Positions 29,267 to 38,243 of a stretch of 64,000 bases of DNA are shown one piece after another. The notes beneath the pieces are model-generated. The model saw only the letters and a program-made list of their open reading frames with translations, had not been told where the DNA came from and searched no databases. The stretch spans positions 54,430 through 118,429 of the forward strand of contig NZ_JACWCT010000026.1 in the NCBI RefSeq assembly GCF_016613415.1. Direction: 5' to 3'. Position 1 is the stretch's first letter. Each line of letters opens with the position of its first letter. The translations under genes were made by a program, and so were the position numbers. The DNA comes from Methylobacterium ajmalii. GTDB taxonomy: Bacteria > Pseudomonadota > Alphaproteobacteria > Rhizobiales > Beijerinckiaceae.

Positions 29267-30823
29267 TTACTGCCCCCGCCGCGCCTGCGCGGCGAAGCGC
29301 ACCGCCTCCTCCGCGGCCCGGAACTGCGCCTTGGCCTTGTTGATGCATTCCTGCTGCTCGGAGGCAGGATTCGAATCGTGCACGATGCCGGCCCCGGCCT
29401 GGACGTGCATCCGGCCGTCCTTGACGATGGCGGTGCGCAGCACGATGCAGGTGTCCATCTGGCCGTCGGCGCCGAAATACCCGATGCAGCCGCCGTAGGG
29501 CCCGCGCTTCTCGCGCTCCAGTTCGTCGATGATCTGCATCGCCCGCACCTTCGGGGCGCCCGAGACCGTGCCGGCGGGGAATCCCGCGGCGAGCGCCGAG
29601 AGGGCGTCGTGCCGGGGATCGAGGCGGCCCTCGACGTTCGACACGATGTGCATGACCTGGCTGTAGAATTCGAGGAAGAACGAATCCGTCACCCGCACGC
29701 TGCCGATCTCGGCGACGCGGCCGACGTCGTTGCGGCCGAGATCGAGCAGCATCAGGTGCTCGGAGCGCTCCTTGGGATCGGCCAGGAGCTCGTCGGCCAG
29801 CGCCCGGTCCTGCTCCGGCGTGGCGCCGCGGGGCCGCGTGCCGGCGATCGGCCGGATGGTGACCGCGCCGTCGCGCACCCGCACCAGGATCTCGGGCGAG
29901 GAGCAGACGATCTGGAAGCCGCCGAAATCGAGGAAGCACAGGAACGGTGCCGGGTTGACGCGGCGCAGCGCCCGGTAGAGCGCCAGGGCCGGCAGGCCGA
30001 ACGGCGATTCGAAGCGCTGCGACAGCACCACCTGGAAGATGTCGCCGGCGGCGATGTACTCCTTGGCCCGCGCCACCATGGTGTGGAACTCGTCGGGCGT
30101 GACGTTCGAGACCTGGGTCGGCGTCGGGATCTCGGCCGGGTTCTGGCGCGCCTCGACCGGCAGCGGGCCCTCGAGGGCGTCGGCGGCCGCTTCGAGCCGG
30201 GCAAGCGCCCGCTCGTAGGCGGCCCTGGCCGAGATCCCGGCGACCGGCCGGATCGGCGCCACGAGCGCGATCTCGTCGCGCACCGCGTCGAAGATCACCA
30301 TCACGGTCGGGCGGACCAGGATCGCGTCCGGCACCCCGATCGGGTCGGGATGGGCCGGGCCGAGCCGCTCCATCTCCCGCACCATGTCGTAGCCGAGATA
30401 GCCGAAGAGGCCGGCGGCCATCGGGGGCAGGCCGGGCTCGGCCGGAATCGCGCTCTCGGCGATCAGCGCCCGCAGGCTGTCGAGGGGGGCGGCCTCCTCG
30501 GGCGCGAAGGCCGCGAGGTCGGGCGCCACGGCCCGTTCGGCCCGGCCGTCGGCGCAGCGCCAGGCGAGGTCGGGATCGACCCCGATCATCGAGTAGCGGC
30601 CGCGCACGGCGCCGCCCTCGACCGATTCAAGCAGGAAGGCGGCGCCGTCGCGGCCGGCCTTCAGCTTCAGGAAGGCGGCGACCGGGGTCTCGAGATCCGC
30701 CACCAGGGTGGTCCGCAGGAGGACCGGCCGGCCCTCGGCATAGGCGGCGGCGGCGGCCTCGGGGGAGGGGGCGACCAGCACGGGATCAGTACTCGCCGCC
30801 GATGGCCCGCCGGAAGGCGGCAT
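29267..30823 (-). CDS. trpE: Anthranilate synthase component I TrpE
   Basis: A 518-aa chorismate-utilising enzyme that makes anthranilate with a glutamine amidotransferase partner, the first step of tryptophan synthesis. The N-terminal regulatory domain has the tryptophan-binding style LLES motif. The catalytic domain shows [33 protein letters not shown] and GGCIGYFG. The ATG at 30823 overlaps the end of ppiD by 38 bases; a GTG start about 40 bases further in is possible. trpG is not adjacent in the window. Coupling to ppiD suggests cotranscription. Confidence 0.95.
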   Translation of the reverse strand: MPPSGGPSAASTDPVLVAPSPEAAAAAYAEGRPVLLRTTLVADLETPVAAFLKLKAGRDGAAFLLESVEGGAVRGRYSMIGVDPDLAWRCADGRAERAVAPDLAAFAPEEAAPLDSLRALIAESAIPAEPGLPPMAAGLFGYLGYDMVREMERLGPAHPDPIGVPDAILVRPTVMVIFDAVRDEIALVAPIRPVAGISARAAYERALARLEAAADALEGPLPVEARQNPAEIPTPTQVSNVTPDEFHTMVARAKEYIAAGDIFQVVLSQRFESPFGLPALALYRALRRVNPAPFLCFLDFGGFQIVCSSPEILVRVRDGAVTIRPIAGTRPRGATPEQDRALADELLADPKERSEHLMLLDLGRNDVGRVAEIGSVRVTDSFFLEFYSQVMHIVSNVEGRLDPRHDALSALAAGFPAGTVSGAPKVRAMQIIDELEREKRGPYGGCIGYFGADGQMDTCIVLRTAIVKDGRMHVQAGAGIVHDSNPASEQQECINKAKAQFRAAEEAVRFAAQARRGQ

Positions 30824-32690
30824 CGTTGACCGAGACGCCGGCCTGCTTCTGCACGTCGGCGATGTACTGGGCCAGGATGTCGTCGGCCAGCGCCGTGCGG
30901 TACTGCTGCTCCACCGCGACGGCACCGGCCGCACTCGGCACGAAGGCCGGCACCGTGGCGTTCGTCACCCGGAACACCGCCCGGGCGGTGTCATCGCCGG
31001 CGGCAGTGCCGGCCTTGCCGACCGGGGTCGCGAAGATGCGGGCGACGCTCTCGGCCGAGAGGCCGTCGCGCCCGCGGCCGCGGGCGAGGTCGGTCACGGT
31101 CTTGGCCTCCTGGCCGAGGGACTTCGCGACCTCCTCGATCGCCTCGCCCTTGTCGAGGCGCTCGGTCGCCTCGCGGGCCTTGGCGGCGAGGCGGCGGGCG
31201 ACCTCGTCGGCCTTCCACTGGGCCGTCACGGCGTCGCGGACCTCGGCCAGGGGCTTGTCGTGGGCCGGGTCGACCTTGGTCACGTCGTACCAGACGTAGC
31301 CGCCGGCGCGGGTGCGCAGGGCCTCGTTGTCGGCACCCATGTCGCTGCGGAAGATCGCCGCCAGCGTCGCGTCCTTGTCGGGGATGGCCTCCACCGCCTT
31401 GCCCTGGGGATCGCGGCCCTGCGCGTCGACCGCCGGCACGCTGACGAGGGTCAGGCCTTGGTCGCGGGCGATGTCGGCCAGCGGCTTGGCGCCGGCGCGC
31501 TGGTCCTCGATCGCGTCGTGGACCTTCTCCAGCCCGTCCCGGGCCTTGTCGAGGGCGACCTCGGCGCGGATCTCGCCCGCCACCTCCTGGAACGGCTTGC
31601 GCGCCGCCGGCTGCACCGCGGTCACCCGCAGGAGCACCGTGCCGAAGCGGCCCTTCACCGGCTCGCTCACGGCGTTCGCCTCCGCGGCGAAGGCGGCGTC
31701 GGCGACCGCCGGGTCGAACAGCTCGGACTTGGCGAAGGTGCCGAGATCGAGCGCCTTGGCGTCGAGGCCGCGCTCGGTCGCGACCTGGTCGAAGGTCGCC
31801 TGGCCGCCGCGGATGCGGGCGAGCGCGGCTTGCGCGTCGGCGTCGTTGGGGAAGACGATCTGCTGGATCGACCGCTTCTCGGGCGTGCCGAAGCGGGTCT
31901 TCTCGCTCTCGTAGCGGGCCCGGGCGTCGGCGTCCGTCACCGCGTCGGGCTTGGCGAGCGTCGCGGGATCGAGGACCAGCAGGTTCACGCTGCGGTACTC
32001 GGGCGCCCGGAATGCGCCCTTGCGCTCGGTGTAGAAGGTCGTGACCTGCTCGTCGGTCGGGGCCGGGATCTCGCCGGCGGCCGAATCCGGCAGGGTGAAG
32101 GTCGCGGCGGCGCGGCGCTCGGAGGTGTAGCGGTGGATCGCCTCGCGGGCGGCGAGCGAGACCGGCAGATCGGCGGTGATCGCGTCGGCGAGCTGGAGGC
32201 GGGCGGCGACCGCGCGCTGCTCCTGCACGAAGCCCTGCTCGGTCAGGCCGGCCTGCCGCAGGGTGTCGCGGAAGGTGTTGACGTCGAAGGCGCCGTTCGT
32301 GCCCTTGAAGGCCGGCTCCTCCTGGATCAGCCGCACCACCGTCGAATCCGGGATGCGCAGCCCGAGGTCCTTGGTCTTCTGGTCGAGGGAGGCCTCGGTG
32401 ATCAGCTGGGCCAGCACCTGGCGGTCGAGGCCGAGCGCCTTGGCCTGATCCGGCGTGATCGGCCGGCGGCTCTGGCGCGACAGGCGCTGGAGCTGGTTCT
32501 GGTAGGCGGTGCGCAGGGCCTCGGCCGGGATCTGCGTGCTGCCCACCGTCGCGACCGCGTTGCTGCCGCCGCCGCGGAAGATGTCGCCGATGCCGAAGAT
32601 GGCGAGGCCCGCGATCAGGAGGCCGAACACCACCGTCACCACGATCTTGCCGAGCCAGCTCTGGCTGGCGGCGCGGAACCCCTGGAGCAT
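30786..32690 (-). CDS. ppiD: PpiD/SurA-type peptidyl-prolyl isomerase, membrane-anchored
   Basis: A 634-aa periplasmic folding factor anchored by one N-terminal span (about residues 15-38, [20 protein letters not shown]). A SurA/PpiD chaperone domain follows, then a parvulin-like domain near the centre ([10 protein letters not shown], about 235-330), then a large C-terminal helical domain. It assists outer-membrane and periplasmic protein folding at the inner membrane. The start [12 protein letters not shown] at 32690 has GAGGA upstream. In Rhizobiales this gene commonly sits between tpiA and trpE, exactly as here. Confidence 0.92.
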   Translation of the reverse strand: MLQGFRAASQSWLGKIVVTVVFGLLIAGLAIFGIGDIFRGGGSNAVATVGSTQIPAEALRTAYQNQLQRLSRQSRRPITPDQAKALGLDRQVLAQLITEASLDQKTKDLGLRIPDSTVVRLIQEEPAFKGTNGAFDVNTFRDTLRQAGLTEQGFVQEQRAVAARLQLADAITADLPVSLAAREAIHRYTSERRAAATFTLPDSAAGEIPAPTDEQVTTFYTERKGAFRAPEYRSVNLLVLDPATLAKPDAVTDADARARYESEKTRFGTPEKRSIQQIVFPNDADAQAALARIRGGQATFDQVATERGLDAKALDLGTFAKSELFDPAVADAAFAAEANAVSEPVKGRFGTVLLRVTAVQPAARKPFQEVAGEIRAEVALDKARDGLEKVHDAIEDQRAGAKPLADIARDQGLTLVSVPAVDAQGRDPQGKAVEAIPDKDATLAAIFRSDMGADNEALRTRAGGYVWYDVTKVDPAHDKPLAEVRDAVTAQWKADEVARRLAAKAREATERLDKGEAIEEVAKSLGQEAKTVTDLARGRGRDGLSAESVARIFATPVGKAGTAAGDDTARAVFRVTNATVPAFVPSAAGAVAVEQQYRTALADDILAQYIADVQKQAGVSVNDAAFRRAIGGEY

Positions 32691-32852
32691 CGCGATCCTC
32701 AAAAGCCATGGGGGCGCCTGCCGCGAGGGGACGCCCGGATGGGGCCGCGATACCCCATAAGCGCCGCAAGGCAAAGAGCGCCCCCCGGACGTTTGCCGCC
32801 CGGCGGCGGACCTGTTACCCGGCGACGCTTGATCGAGGATCGGGGGAGAGAC

Positions 32853-33614
32853 ATGACGACCGAACGGCCGCGTCCGCTGGTGGCGGGAAACTGGAAGATG
32901 AACGGCCTCCAGGCTTCGCTGGCGGTCGCCGAGGCGGTCCGCGACGGCCTCGATGCGGGGCTGGCCGCGCGCATCGACGTGCTGGTCTGCCCGCCCGCGA
33001 CCCTCGTCGGCGCGACCGCCGCGGCGCTGAAGGGCTCAGCCGTCCAGGTCGGCGGCCAGGACGTCCACGCCGAGGCGAACGGCGCCTATACCGGCAACGT
33101 CTCGGCCGAGATGCTGGCCGATCTCGGCGCGCGCTACACCATCGTCGGCCATTCCGAGCGCCGGGCCTACCACCACGAGAGCGACGCCGACATCCGCGCC
33201 AAGGCGCTGGCCGCGCGCCGCGCCGGCCTCGTCGCCATCATCTGCGTCGGCGAGACCCGCGAGGAGCGCGAGGCCGGCCGGACCCTCGAGGTCGTGGGCG
33301 GCCAGCTCGCCGGCTCGCTGCCCGACGGCGCCACCGCCGCCGACACGGTGATCGCCTACGAGCCGGTCTGGGCGATCGGCACCGGGCTCACCCCGACGGT
33401 CAACGACGTGGCGCAAGTCCACGCCCTGATCCGGAAGGAGCTCGAGGGCCGGCTCGGCGCCGAGGGGGCGAAGCTGCGCATCCTCTACGGCGGCTCGGTG
33501 AAGCCCTCGAACGCGGCCGAGCTGATGGGCGTCGCCAACGTCGACGGCGCGCTCGTCGGCGGCGCAAGCCTGAAGGCCGAGGACTTCCTGGGGATCGCGG
33601 CGGCGTATCGCTGA
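32853..33614 (+). CDS. tpiA: Triosephosphate isomerase TpiA
   Basis: A 253-aa TIM-barrel enzyme that interconverts dihydroxyacetone phosphate and glyceraldehyde 3-phosphate. Catalytic elements are intact: Lys15 in GNWKMN, the histidine in GHSERR and the glutamate in [11 protein letters not shown], followed by the phosphate-binding YGGSV. The ATG at 32853 is preceded by GGGGGAGAG. It is divergent from ppiD with a 162-base shared upstream region, and downstream lies only repeat and pseudogene sequence. Confidence 0.98.
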   Translation: MTTERPRPLVAGNWKMNGLQASLAVAEAVRDGLDAGLAARIDVLVCPPATLVGATAAALKGSAVQVGGQDVHAEANGAYTGNVSAEMLADLGARYTIVGHSERRAYHHESDADIRAKALAARRAGLVAIICVGETREEREAGRTLEVVGGQLAGSLPDGATAADTVIAYEPVWAIGTGLTPTVNDVAQVHALIRKELEGRLGAEGAKLRILYGGSVKPSNAAELMGVANVDGALVGGASLKAEDFLGIAAAYR

Positions 33615-33655
33615 GGCACGCGGCCCCGCGCGCGTCCTCCACCGGGATTCAACCC

Positions 33656-33776
33656 CATTGATTATCCCGGGGCTCGCCGAAGGCGGGGCCCGGGACCCAT
33701 GAAGGCCGGCGCTTCAGAACGCGGCCGAGATCGTGCCGCTTCGCCTGGAGGCCTTGGGCACGGGATGACGAGCCCC
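33656..33776. repeat. Degenerate interspersed repeat
   Basis: GATTATCCCGGGGCTCGCCG and CCCGGGACCCATGAA on the left and CACGGGATGAC on the right resemble the arms of the CCCGGGACCCAT palindromic family common in Rhizobiales, but pairing is poor. It looks like a decayed copy, in the gap between tpiA and the phosphatase pseudogene. Confidence 0.4.
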
Positions 33777-33803
33777 CGGGTTCAGTCGTCCGGGCGCCAT
33801 AGA

Positions 33804-34169
33804 TCAGTCGATCCGTGACTGCAGGAACGCGACCGGATCCGGCGCGGTCCGGTCGAAGACCGCGGCAGCGTAAGAGGCGAGAGTCCAGCTACCACCCGTT
33901 GCCGTCCAGGCGGCAGCCCGTCGGGGATCGTGCATGGCGCGCGGCAGCGCCACTTCCCGGTTTCCCATCAGGCAGACGACGGAATCGGGCTCACGCGACT
34001 GCAGGAGCCGGATGGCCCCGATGGTGCGGGCAATCTCAGGTCCCTTGTCGACGCAATCGCCGAGGAAGACCAGCTTCCGCGATCACCCTTCGCAATGATC
34101 CGCGGTCATGGCGAGCAATCTCTCAAATTCGCTCGCGCAGCCGTGAACATTGCCGATTGTATATGTTAA
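33804..34169 (-). pseudogene. Dead serine/threonine protein phosphatase (calcineurin-like) remnant
   Basis: Minus-strand codons 34169-33804 read as a metallophosphoesterase N-terminal half, in one frame with a TGA at 34085-34083. Recognisable segments are YTIGNVHGC, RKLVFLGDCVDKGP, VVCLMGNREVAL and HDPRRAAAW. The family consensus is GDVHG, GDYVDRG and GNHE; here the metal ligand Asp is Asn, Arg is Lys, and the His of GNHE is Arg. The start codon and the C-terminal half are missing, and the normal length is about 230 residues. It is clearly non-functional. The 5' end abuts the AT-rich junction at 34170. Confidence 0.85.
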
Positions 34170-34332
34170 ATATTACACGCAAGAATACTGAATATTTTGA
34201 CGACAGCACGGTAGATCGCGCACAATAACGGCGCTGGCACCCTGCAATAATTGGTCGACCGACCTGGCAGCGCCATCCGGTCAGTGCGGCTTCGAGGCGT
34301 ATCACGACCTCTACGCGACAGCCGCCGACGCG

Positions 34333-35226
34333 GTGAGGCTGGACGAGACCTTCGCGGTCGCGGTGACGGCCGAGCGACTCGGTGGCATGATCTTGTTCGA
34401 CCGACAGCTTCGGGGCGTCGCGCATGCACGCCCGCGCCGGCGGGTTCTGCGCAACGGCTTCGATCACTTCACGGCCCAGATCGTCCTCGACGGAGCCCTG
34501 ACGGTCGGCACGCCGAACGGCAGCCGGATCGTCGGACCGGGCGAATGCGCCCTCATCGACATGAGCCAGCCCATGGAGACGAGGGCGAGCCAGGCCCGCG
34601 TCATCACGCTGTCCATCCCCCGCGACGTGATCGAAGTGGCCGCGCCCGAGCCCGGGCGCCTGCACGGTGCGGTCCTGCCGCAGGATCGGGCACGCCTGCT
34701 GACCGGGTTCCTGCACTCCGTGCTCGACGAACTACCTCGTCACGGCGCGAGCGATCGCCAGCGGTTGGAGCGAGTGACTGCGGAGCTCCTCGCCCTTACG
34801 CTTGCAGGCCACGTCCCGCCAGCATCGGACGCGGTGCGGACGGCCAGCGCGGCGGCCTGCCGCCGCCGGGCCCGACGCTACATCGATGCGCATCCGGGGA
34901 CGACGCCCGACGATGTCTCGCGGGCCGTCGGCGTGTCGCGCTCCGTGCTCTATCGGGCCTTCGAGGCGAGCGGCGGCGTCGCCCGCGTGATCCGCTCCCA
35001 CCGGCTCGCGCGCCTGCGCGCCCTGCTGGCGAGCCCCGACGAGTGCGGCCGGATTTCCGATCTCTCCCGGGCCTGCGGCTTCTCGAGCGAGTCCGATTGC
35101 AGCCGCGCATTCAAGGCGGCCTACGGCGTGTCGCCGAGCGACTACCGCCATCTCCGACGGGCCGAGAGCAATCCGGGCGCCGCATCCCCTCAGGGCCTCG
35201 CCGAATGGTGGGACGATCTGCGCTGA
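34333..35226 (+). CDS. AraC-family transcriptional regulator, probably 5'-truncated
   Basis: From the GTG at 34333 the frame gives 297 aa, with the double helix-turn-helix AraC domain at about residues 180-285 (RAVGVSRSVLYRAFEASGG and then ISDLSRACGFSSESDCSRAF). The N-terminal sensory part (DETFAVAVT, FDRQLRGVAHAR) resembles AraC-binding-like domain regulators. The frame is open upstream to a TGA at 34198 and encodes WSTD and FEAYHDLYATAADA, which look like the true N-terminus, yet no ATG, GTG or TTG precedes them. The gene may be damaged or use an unusual start. No target gene is evident nearby. Confidence 0.7.
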   Translation: MRLDETFAVAVTAERLGGMILFDRQLRGVAHARPRRRVLRNGFDHFTAQIVLDGALTVGTPNGSRIVGPGECALIDMSQPMETRASQARVITLSIPRDVIEVAAPEPGRLHGAVLPQDRARLLTGFLHSVLDELPRHGASDRQRLERVTAELLALTLAGHVPPASDAVRTASAAACRRRARRYIDAHPGTTPDDVSRAVGVSRSVLYRAFEASGGVARVIRSHRLARLRALLASPDECGRISDLSRACGFSSESDCSRAFKAAYGVSPSDYRHLRRAESNPGAASPQGLAEWWDDLR

Positions 35227-35420
35227 ACCGTCGCCGCCGCTGCGCCGCGTCGGCGCGTCGCGGTGTTCGAACCTCGATGCGGATCCGGTCGGACAAGGAC
35301 CTTGCGCGGCTATGGCCCGGCGAGACCGTGGGACCGGTCGCGGACGGCGGCTTCTGGCGGATTGGATGGCGAAAGGGCCCTGCCGATGGCGGCACCGAGG
35401 GCCTGAGCCATCGCGGGCAT

Positions 35421-35496
35421 TGGTGGGCGGTGACGGGCTCGAACCGCCGACCCTCTCGGTGTAAACGAGATGCTCTACCAACTGAGCTAACCGCCC
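35421..35496 (-). tRNA. tRNA-Val (anticodon TAC)
   Basis: A 76-base cloverleaf including an encoded CCA. Acceptor GGGCGGT pairs with ACCGCCC. The D-arm is GCTCAGTTGGTAGAGC, the anticodon loop TTTACAC sits in the stem TCTCG/CGAGA, and the T-loop is GGTTCGAGCCC. It stands between the AraC gene and the tRNA-Asp cluster. Confidence 0.97.
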
Positions 35497-35532
35497 GGGT
35501 GCCGGCATCGTTAAGGGGCTCGGGCCGCGAGT

Positions 35533-35574
35533 GCAAGACGCTGCATGCAAGACGCTGCATGCAAGCTGCGGCAC
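35533..35574. repeat. Tandem 14-bp repeat, about 2.4 copies
   Basis: Copies of GCAAGACGCTGCAT at 35533-35546 and 35547-35560 and a partial third copy (GCAAGCTGC) lie upstream of tRNA-Val and before tRNA-Asp. Nothing else is visible in 35497-35722 apart from a CCGGCT/AGCCGG hairpin near 35701-35718. Confidence 0.7.
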
Positions 35575-35722
35575 GGACAAGGTCCTTTGCAGCGGGGGGC
35601 AAAGCTCTGTCCACGGGCGCCGGCGAGGCCTGTCGCGGATGCGGAACGGGCCGCGTGCGATGGGCCGGCGACACCCCGCGCGGCACCCCGGGAACCCCTC
35701 CCGGCTTTCTTGAGCCGGCGGC

Positions 35723-35751
35723 TTGACAGGGTAGGGGGCTCCCCATACACC
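35723..35751 (+). promoter_or_regulatory. Likely promoter of the tRNA-Asp cluster
   Basis: A perfect -35 TTGACA at 35723-35728 and a -10-like TACACC at 35746-35751 are spaced 17 bases apart, 30 bases before the first tRNA-Asp. The strong -35 box is consistent with a stable-RNA promoter; the -10 match is weaker. Confidence 0.55.
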
Positions 35752-35780
35752 GCAGCCATCGCAGCACTGCGAGACGCCGG

Positions 35781-35857
35781 GCGGACGTAGCTCAGTCGGT
35801 TAGAGTGCCGGCCTGTCACGCCGGAGGTCGCGGGTTCGAGCCCCGTCGTCCGCGCCA
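35781..35857 (+). tRNA. tRNA-Asp (anticodon GTC), copy 1
   Basis: A 77-base cloverleaf with encoded CCA. Acceptor GCGGACG pairs with CGTCCGC, discriminator G, anticodon loop CTGTCAC in stem CCGGC/GCCGG, T-loop GGTTCGAGCCC. First of three tandem copies. Confidence 0.97.
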
Positions 35858-35901
35858 CTTCCTTCAGGGATAAGGCGTTTCTGTAGTGCAATGCGCCATG
35901 T

Positions 35902-35978
35902 GCGGACGTAGCTCAGTCGGTTAGAGTGCCGGCCTGTCACGCCGGAGGTCGCGGGTTCGAGCCCCGTCGTCCGCGCCA
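35902..35978 (+). tRNA. tRNA-Asp (anticodon GTC), copy 2
   Basis: Identical to copy 1 over all 77 bases. It lies 44 bases downstream and is presumably processed from the same transcript. Confidence 0.97.
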
Positions 35979-36030
35979 TTCCTCTCGGAGGAATGGAAGC
36001 CGAGGCTGCATGGTGAAGCGAGCGCGCCGC

Positions 36031-36107
36031 GCGGGCGTAGCTCAGTTGGTTAGAGTGCCGGCCTGTCACGCCGGAGGTCGCGGGTTCGAGCCCCGTCGCC
36101 CGCGCCA
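36031..36107 (+). tRNA. tRNA-Asp (anticodon GTC), copy 3 with compensated acceptor pair
   Basis: Differs from copies 1 and 2 at three places: acceptor GCGGGCG with CGCCCGC (an A-T pair replaced by G-C on both sides) and GTTGG instead of GTCGG in the D-loop. All pairings are kept, so it should be functional. Confidence 0.96.
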
Positions 36108-36194
36108 TTTCCCTCGCTGAAAAACGACTTCCAAGATCTGACCCTAAGGCAACGTCAATCATCGTTGGCCTAAGGCATTCCCGTATGGAATGCG

Positions 36195-36959
36195 GTGCTG
36201 CGGATTTATTGGTCCAACATTGGCGTGAGCCGGAAATTCGCCATCCTGATGGCGGCGACCGTGCTCGGTCTCGGCGCGGTGATGCTCCATGCCCTGCGCG
36301 CCAACCACGACAGCCAGGTCGGCGAGCGGGTGGCGAAGCTCCGCGCCCTAACCGACGTGGTGGTCGCGACCGCGCCGGGCCTCGAGGCGGAGGTGAAGGC
36401 CGGCACGTTGACCCGCGAGGCCGCCATGGCGACGGTCCAGCGCCGCTCCACCGCCATGCGGTATGATGGCGACAACTGCGTCGCCGTCTACGACTTCTTC
36501 GCCGACCAGACCGACCGGGCGACGCAGGAGATCTCCGCCCAGGTCGCGGCGATCCAGAACACGATCCGCCGGGCGACCGCCGCGATGGGCGAGGTCGCCG
36601 AGCGGGCCCGGGCGATCAACGGCGTCACCGACCGGTTCGCGACCGCCGTCGAGACCCAGGTCGGGGCGACGCAGGCGATCGTGCACGGCGTCGCCGAGAC
36701 GGCCGCCGGCACTGCCGCGGTCCGCGGCGCGGTCGAGGGCCTCGCCCTCGACGCCGAGGCCACCGGCGACGCCGCCCGCCGGGTGCTGCAGGCCGCCGGT
36801 GCGGTGGCGCAGCAATCGGCCAGCATCGGCGCCGAGGTCCGACGGTTCCTGGCGACGCCGCGGGCCGCCCGAGGCCGCCCGCACATCGCCACAATCCCCG
36901 CACAGGTGGCGCCGCCGGCCCGGACTCGCCCGGGCCGCGCCGCCCGCCCCGAGGATTGA
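36195..36959 (+). CDS. Internally deleted chemoreceptor-like protein
   Basis: A 254-aa frame from GTG 36195. Residues 13-33 form a membrane span, and 34-100 look like the start of an sCache ligand domain ending in MRYDGDN and VYDF. From about residue 103 (QTDRATQEISAQVAAIQ) the sequence jumps to the C-terminal half of a methyl-accepting signalling coiled coil. The rest of sCache, TM2, HAMP and the conserved kinase-contact hairpin tip are missing. The reading frame survives, but it cannot work as a normal chemoreceptor. It ends 7 bases before the CAP lipoprotein gene. Confidence 0.7.
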   Translation: MLRIYWSNIGVSRKFAILMAATVLGLGAVMLHALRANHDSQVGERVAKLRALTDVVVATAPGLEAEVKAGTLTREAAMATVQRRSTAMRYDGDNCVAVYDFFADQTDRATQEISAQVAAIQNTIRRATAAMGEVAERARAINGVTDRFATAVETQVGATQAIVHGVAETAAGTAAVRGAVEGLALDAEATGDAARRVLQAAGAVAQQSASIGAEVRRFLATPRAARGRPHIATIPAQVAPPARTRPGRAARPED

Positions 36960-36966
36960 CGAGACG

Positions 36967-37521
36967 ATGCCCCAGCCGCTCCGTTCGATGGCCCCAGCCC
37001 GGCCGGCCGGGAGCCCGCGTTGCGGGGCGACCCGGCGCCCGCTCGTCCTCGCCGCCCTCGCGGGGGTCGGCCTGGCGCTCGCCGGGTGCAGCGGCAGCGC
37101 GCTCCTGCCGGCGCCCGACCTGCCCACGAGCCCGGTGATCCTCGACGAGGCCGCGGCGGCGGCGGCGATCTCGCGCTACCGGGCGAGCCACGGCCTCGGG
37201 CCGGTGACGGTCGATTCCTCCTTGATCCGCGCCGCCTCGTACCAGGCCGATTCCAACGCCCGCGCCGGACGGCTGTCGCACGAGGTCGGCGGCACCTTCG
37301 ACGCGCGCCTCAAGCGGGCCGGCTTCGGCGGGCGCTACGCCGCCGAGAACCTGAGCGCGGGCTCGGCCACCTTCGACGAGGTGCTGAAGCGCTGGCAGGT
37401 CTCGCCCGAGCACAACCGCAACATGCTGATGCCGCAGGTCAGGCGCGTCGGCATCGCCCGGGTCGACGCGCCCGGCAGCCGCTACAAGCGCTTCTGGGCC
37501 CTGATCCTCTCCGACGGCTGA
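36967..37521 (+). CDS. CAP (SCP/PR-1) domain lipoprotein
   Basis: A 184-aa envelope protein. A basic N-terminus and hydrophobic core end in the lipobox LALAGC with Cys41, so it is predicted to be lipidated. The CAP domain covers about residues 58-182, with LSHEVGG including His105, AAENLSAG including Glu127, and SPEHNRNML including Glu148 and His149, which matches the CAP cavity residues. Bacterial CAP proteins are mostly uncharacterised. It starts 7 bases after the gutted chemoreceptor frame and is probably translated from the same transcript. Confidence 0.9.
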   Translation: MPQPLRSMAPARPAGSPRCGATRRPLVLAALAGVGLALAGCSGSALLPAPDLPTSPVILDEAAAAAAISRYRASHGLGPVTVDSSLIRAASYQADSNARAGRLSHEVGGTFDARLKRAGFGGRYAAENLSAGSATFDEVLKRWQVSPEHNRNMLMPQVRRVGIARVDAPGSRYKRFWALILSDG

Positions 37522-37630
37522 GCCCCGCCGTCGCCCCGCGCTGCGGCATGGCGACCGGTCCGGGCCCGGCCCGGGAGCGGGGAGGGCCCCCCTGCGACGA
37601 TACTCCCCGGCAGGCCGCGGCCCGCCGGCG

Positions 37631-37658
37631 TTGTGCGCCGCGTGCATGTCCTTATGTA
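37631..37658 (+). promoter_or_regulatory. Candidate promoter of the nuo operon
   Basis: TTGTGC at 37631-37636 and TATGTA at 37653-37658 are separated by 16 bases, about 170 bases before nuoA in the 306-base gap 37522-37827. No other signal is clear in that gap. A long leader is implied. Confidence 0.3.
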
Positions 37659-37827
37659 GCGCGGAGACGTTCGCGGTTTGTGCGGTGCGAACGCCCCTTG
37701 TTTCGCAATACCCGCTCGTTTAAGCCTCGCGGCACCTTCCGGGCTTTGGAACCGTTCCGATGACGGCCCCGGCGGCCCGCGGCGCGGGCCCGCGCCCAAC
37801 GCTCGCGCCAACCCTTGGGGATGCTCG

Positions 37828-38193
37828 ATGAACGGCCTCCTGTCGGATTATCTGCCGCTGGTGATCTTCATCGGCGTGTCTCTCTTCATCGCCGTGGCGC
37901 TCCTCGTGGCCCCGTTCCTGGTGGCCTACAACAGCCCGGACCCGGAAAAGCTCTCGGCCTACGAGTGCGGGTTCAACGCCTTCGACGACGCGCGCATGAA
38001 GTTCGACGTGCGCTTCTACCTCGTCGCCATCCTGTTCATCATCTTCGACCTCGAGGTGGCCTTCCTGTTCCCGTGGGCGATCACGTTCGGGGACCTCGGC
38101 TGGTTCGGCTTCTGGTCGATGATGACCTTCCTCGGCGTGCTCACCGTCGGCTTCGTCTACGAGTGGCGCAAGGGCGCCCTCGAGTGGGACTAG
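37828..38193 (+). CDS. nuoA: NADH-quinone oxidoreductase subunit A
   Basis: A 121-aa membrane subunit of complex I with three spans. The conserved loop [13 protein letters not shown] contains the family cysteine that lies near the quinone entry path, and [21 protein letters not shown] is the expected TM2. It is the first gene of a complete nuoA-N cluster. The ATG at 37828 is chosen; the frame upstream is not NuoA-like. Confidence 0.97.
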   Translation: MNGLLSDYLPLVIFIGVSLFIAVALLVAPFLVAYNSPDPEKLSAYECGFNAFDDARMKFDVRFYLVAILFIIFDLEVAFLFPWAITFGDLGWFGFWSMMTFLGVLTVGFVYEWRKGALEWD

Positions 38194-38243
38194 CAGCCGG
38201 AACGCGTAGAGCCGCCCCCGAGACGTAGGAACCGGACCCCACC

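Noticed and set aside
34251..35726. 491-codon plus-strand frame across the AraC gene and tRNA-Val
   Set aside because: It runs in a different frame from the AraC motifs and reads through antisense tRNA.
35511..35891. Minus-strand 126-codon frame before the tRNA cluster
   Set aside because: Its N-terminal part is antisense tRNA-Asp and the rest lacks coding character.
35533..36107. Possible CRISPR array from repeated units
   Set aside because: The repeats are either 14-bp tandem copies without spacers or whole tRNA genes; no spacer pattern or cas gene exists.
35800..36162. Minus-strand frame repeating GLEPATSGVTGRHSN
   Set aside because: It is the translation of the tandem tRNA-Asp genes.
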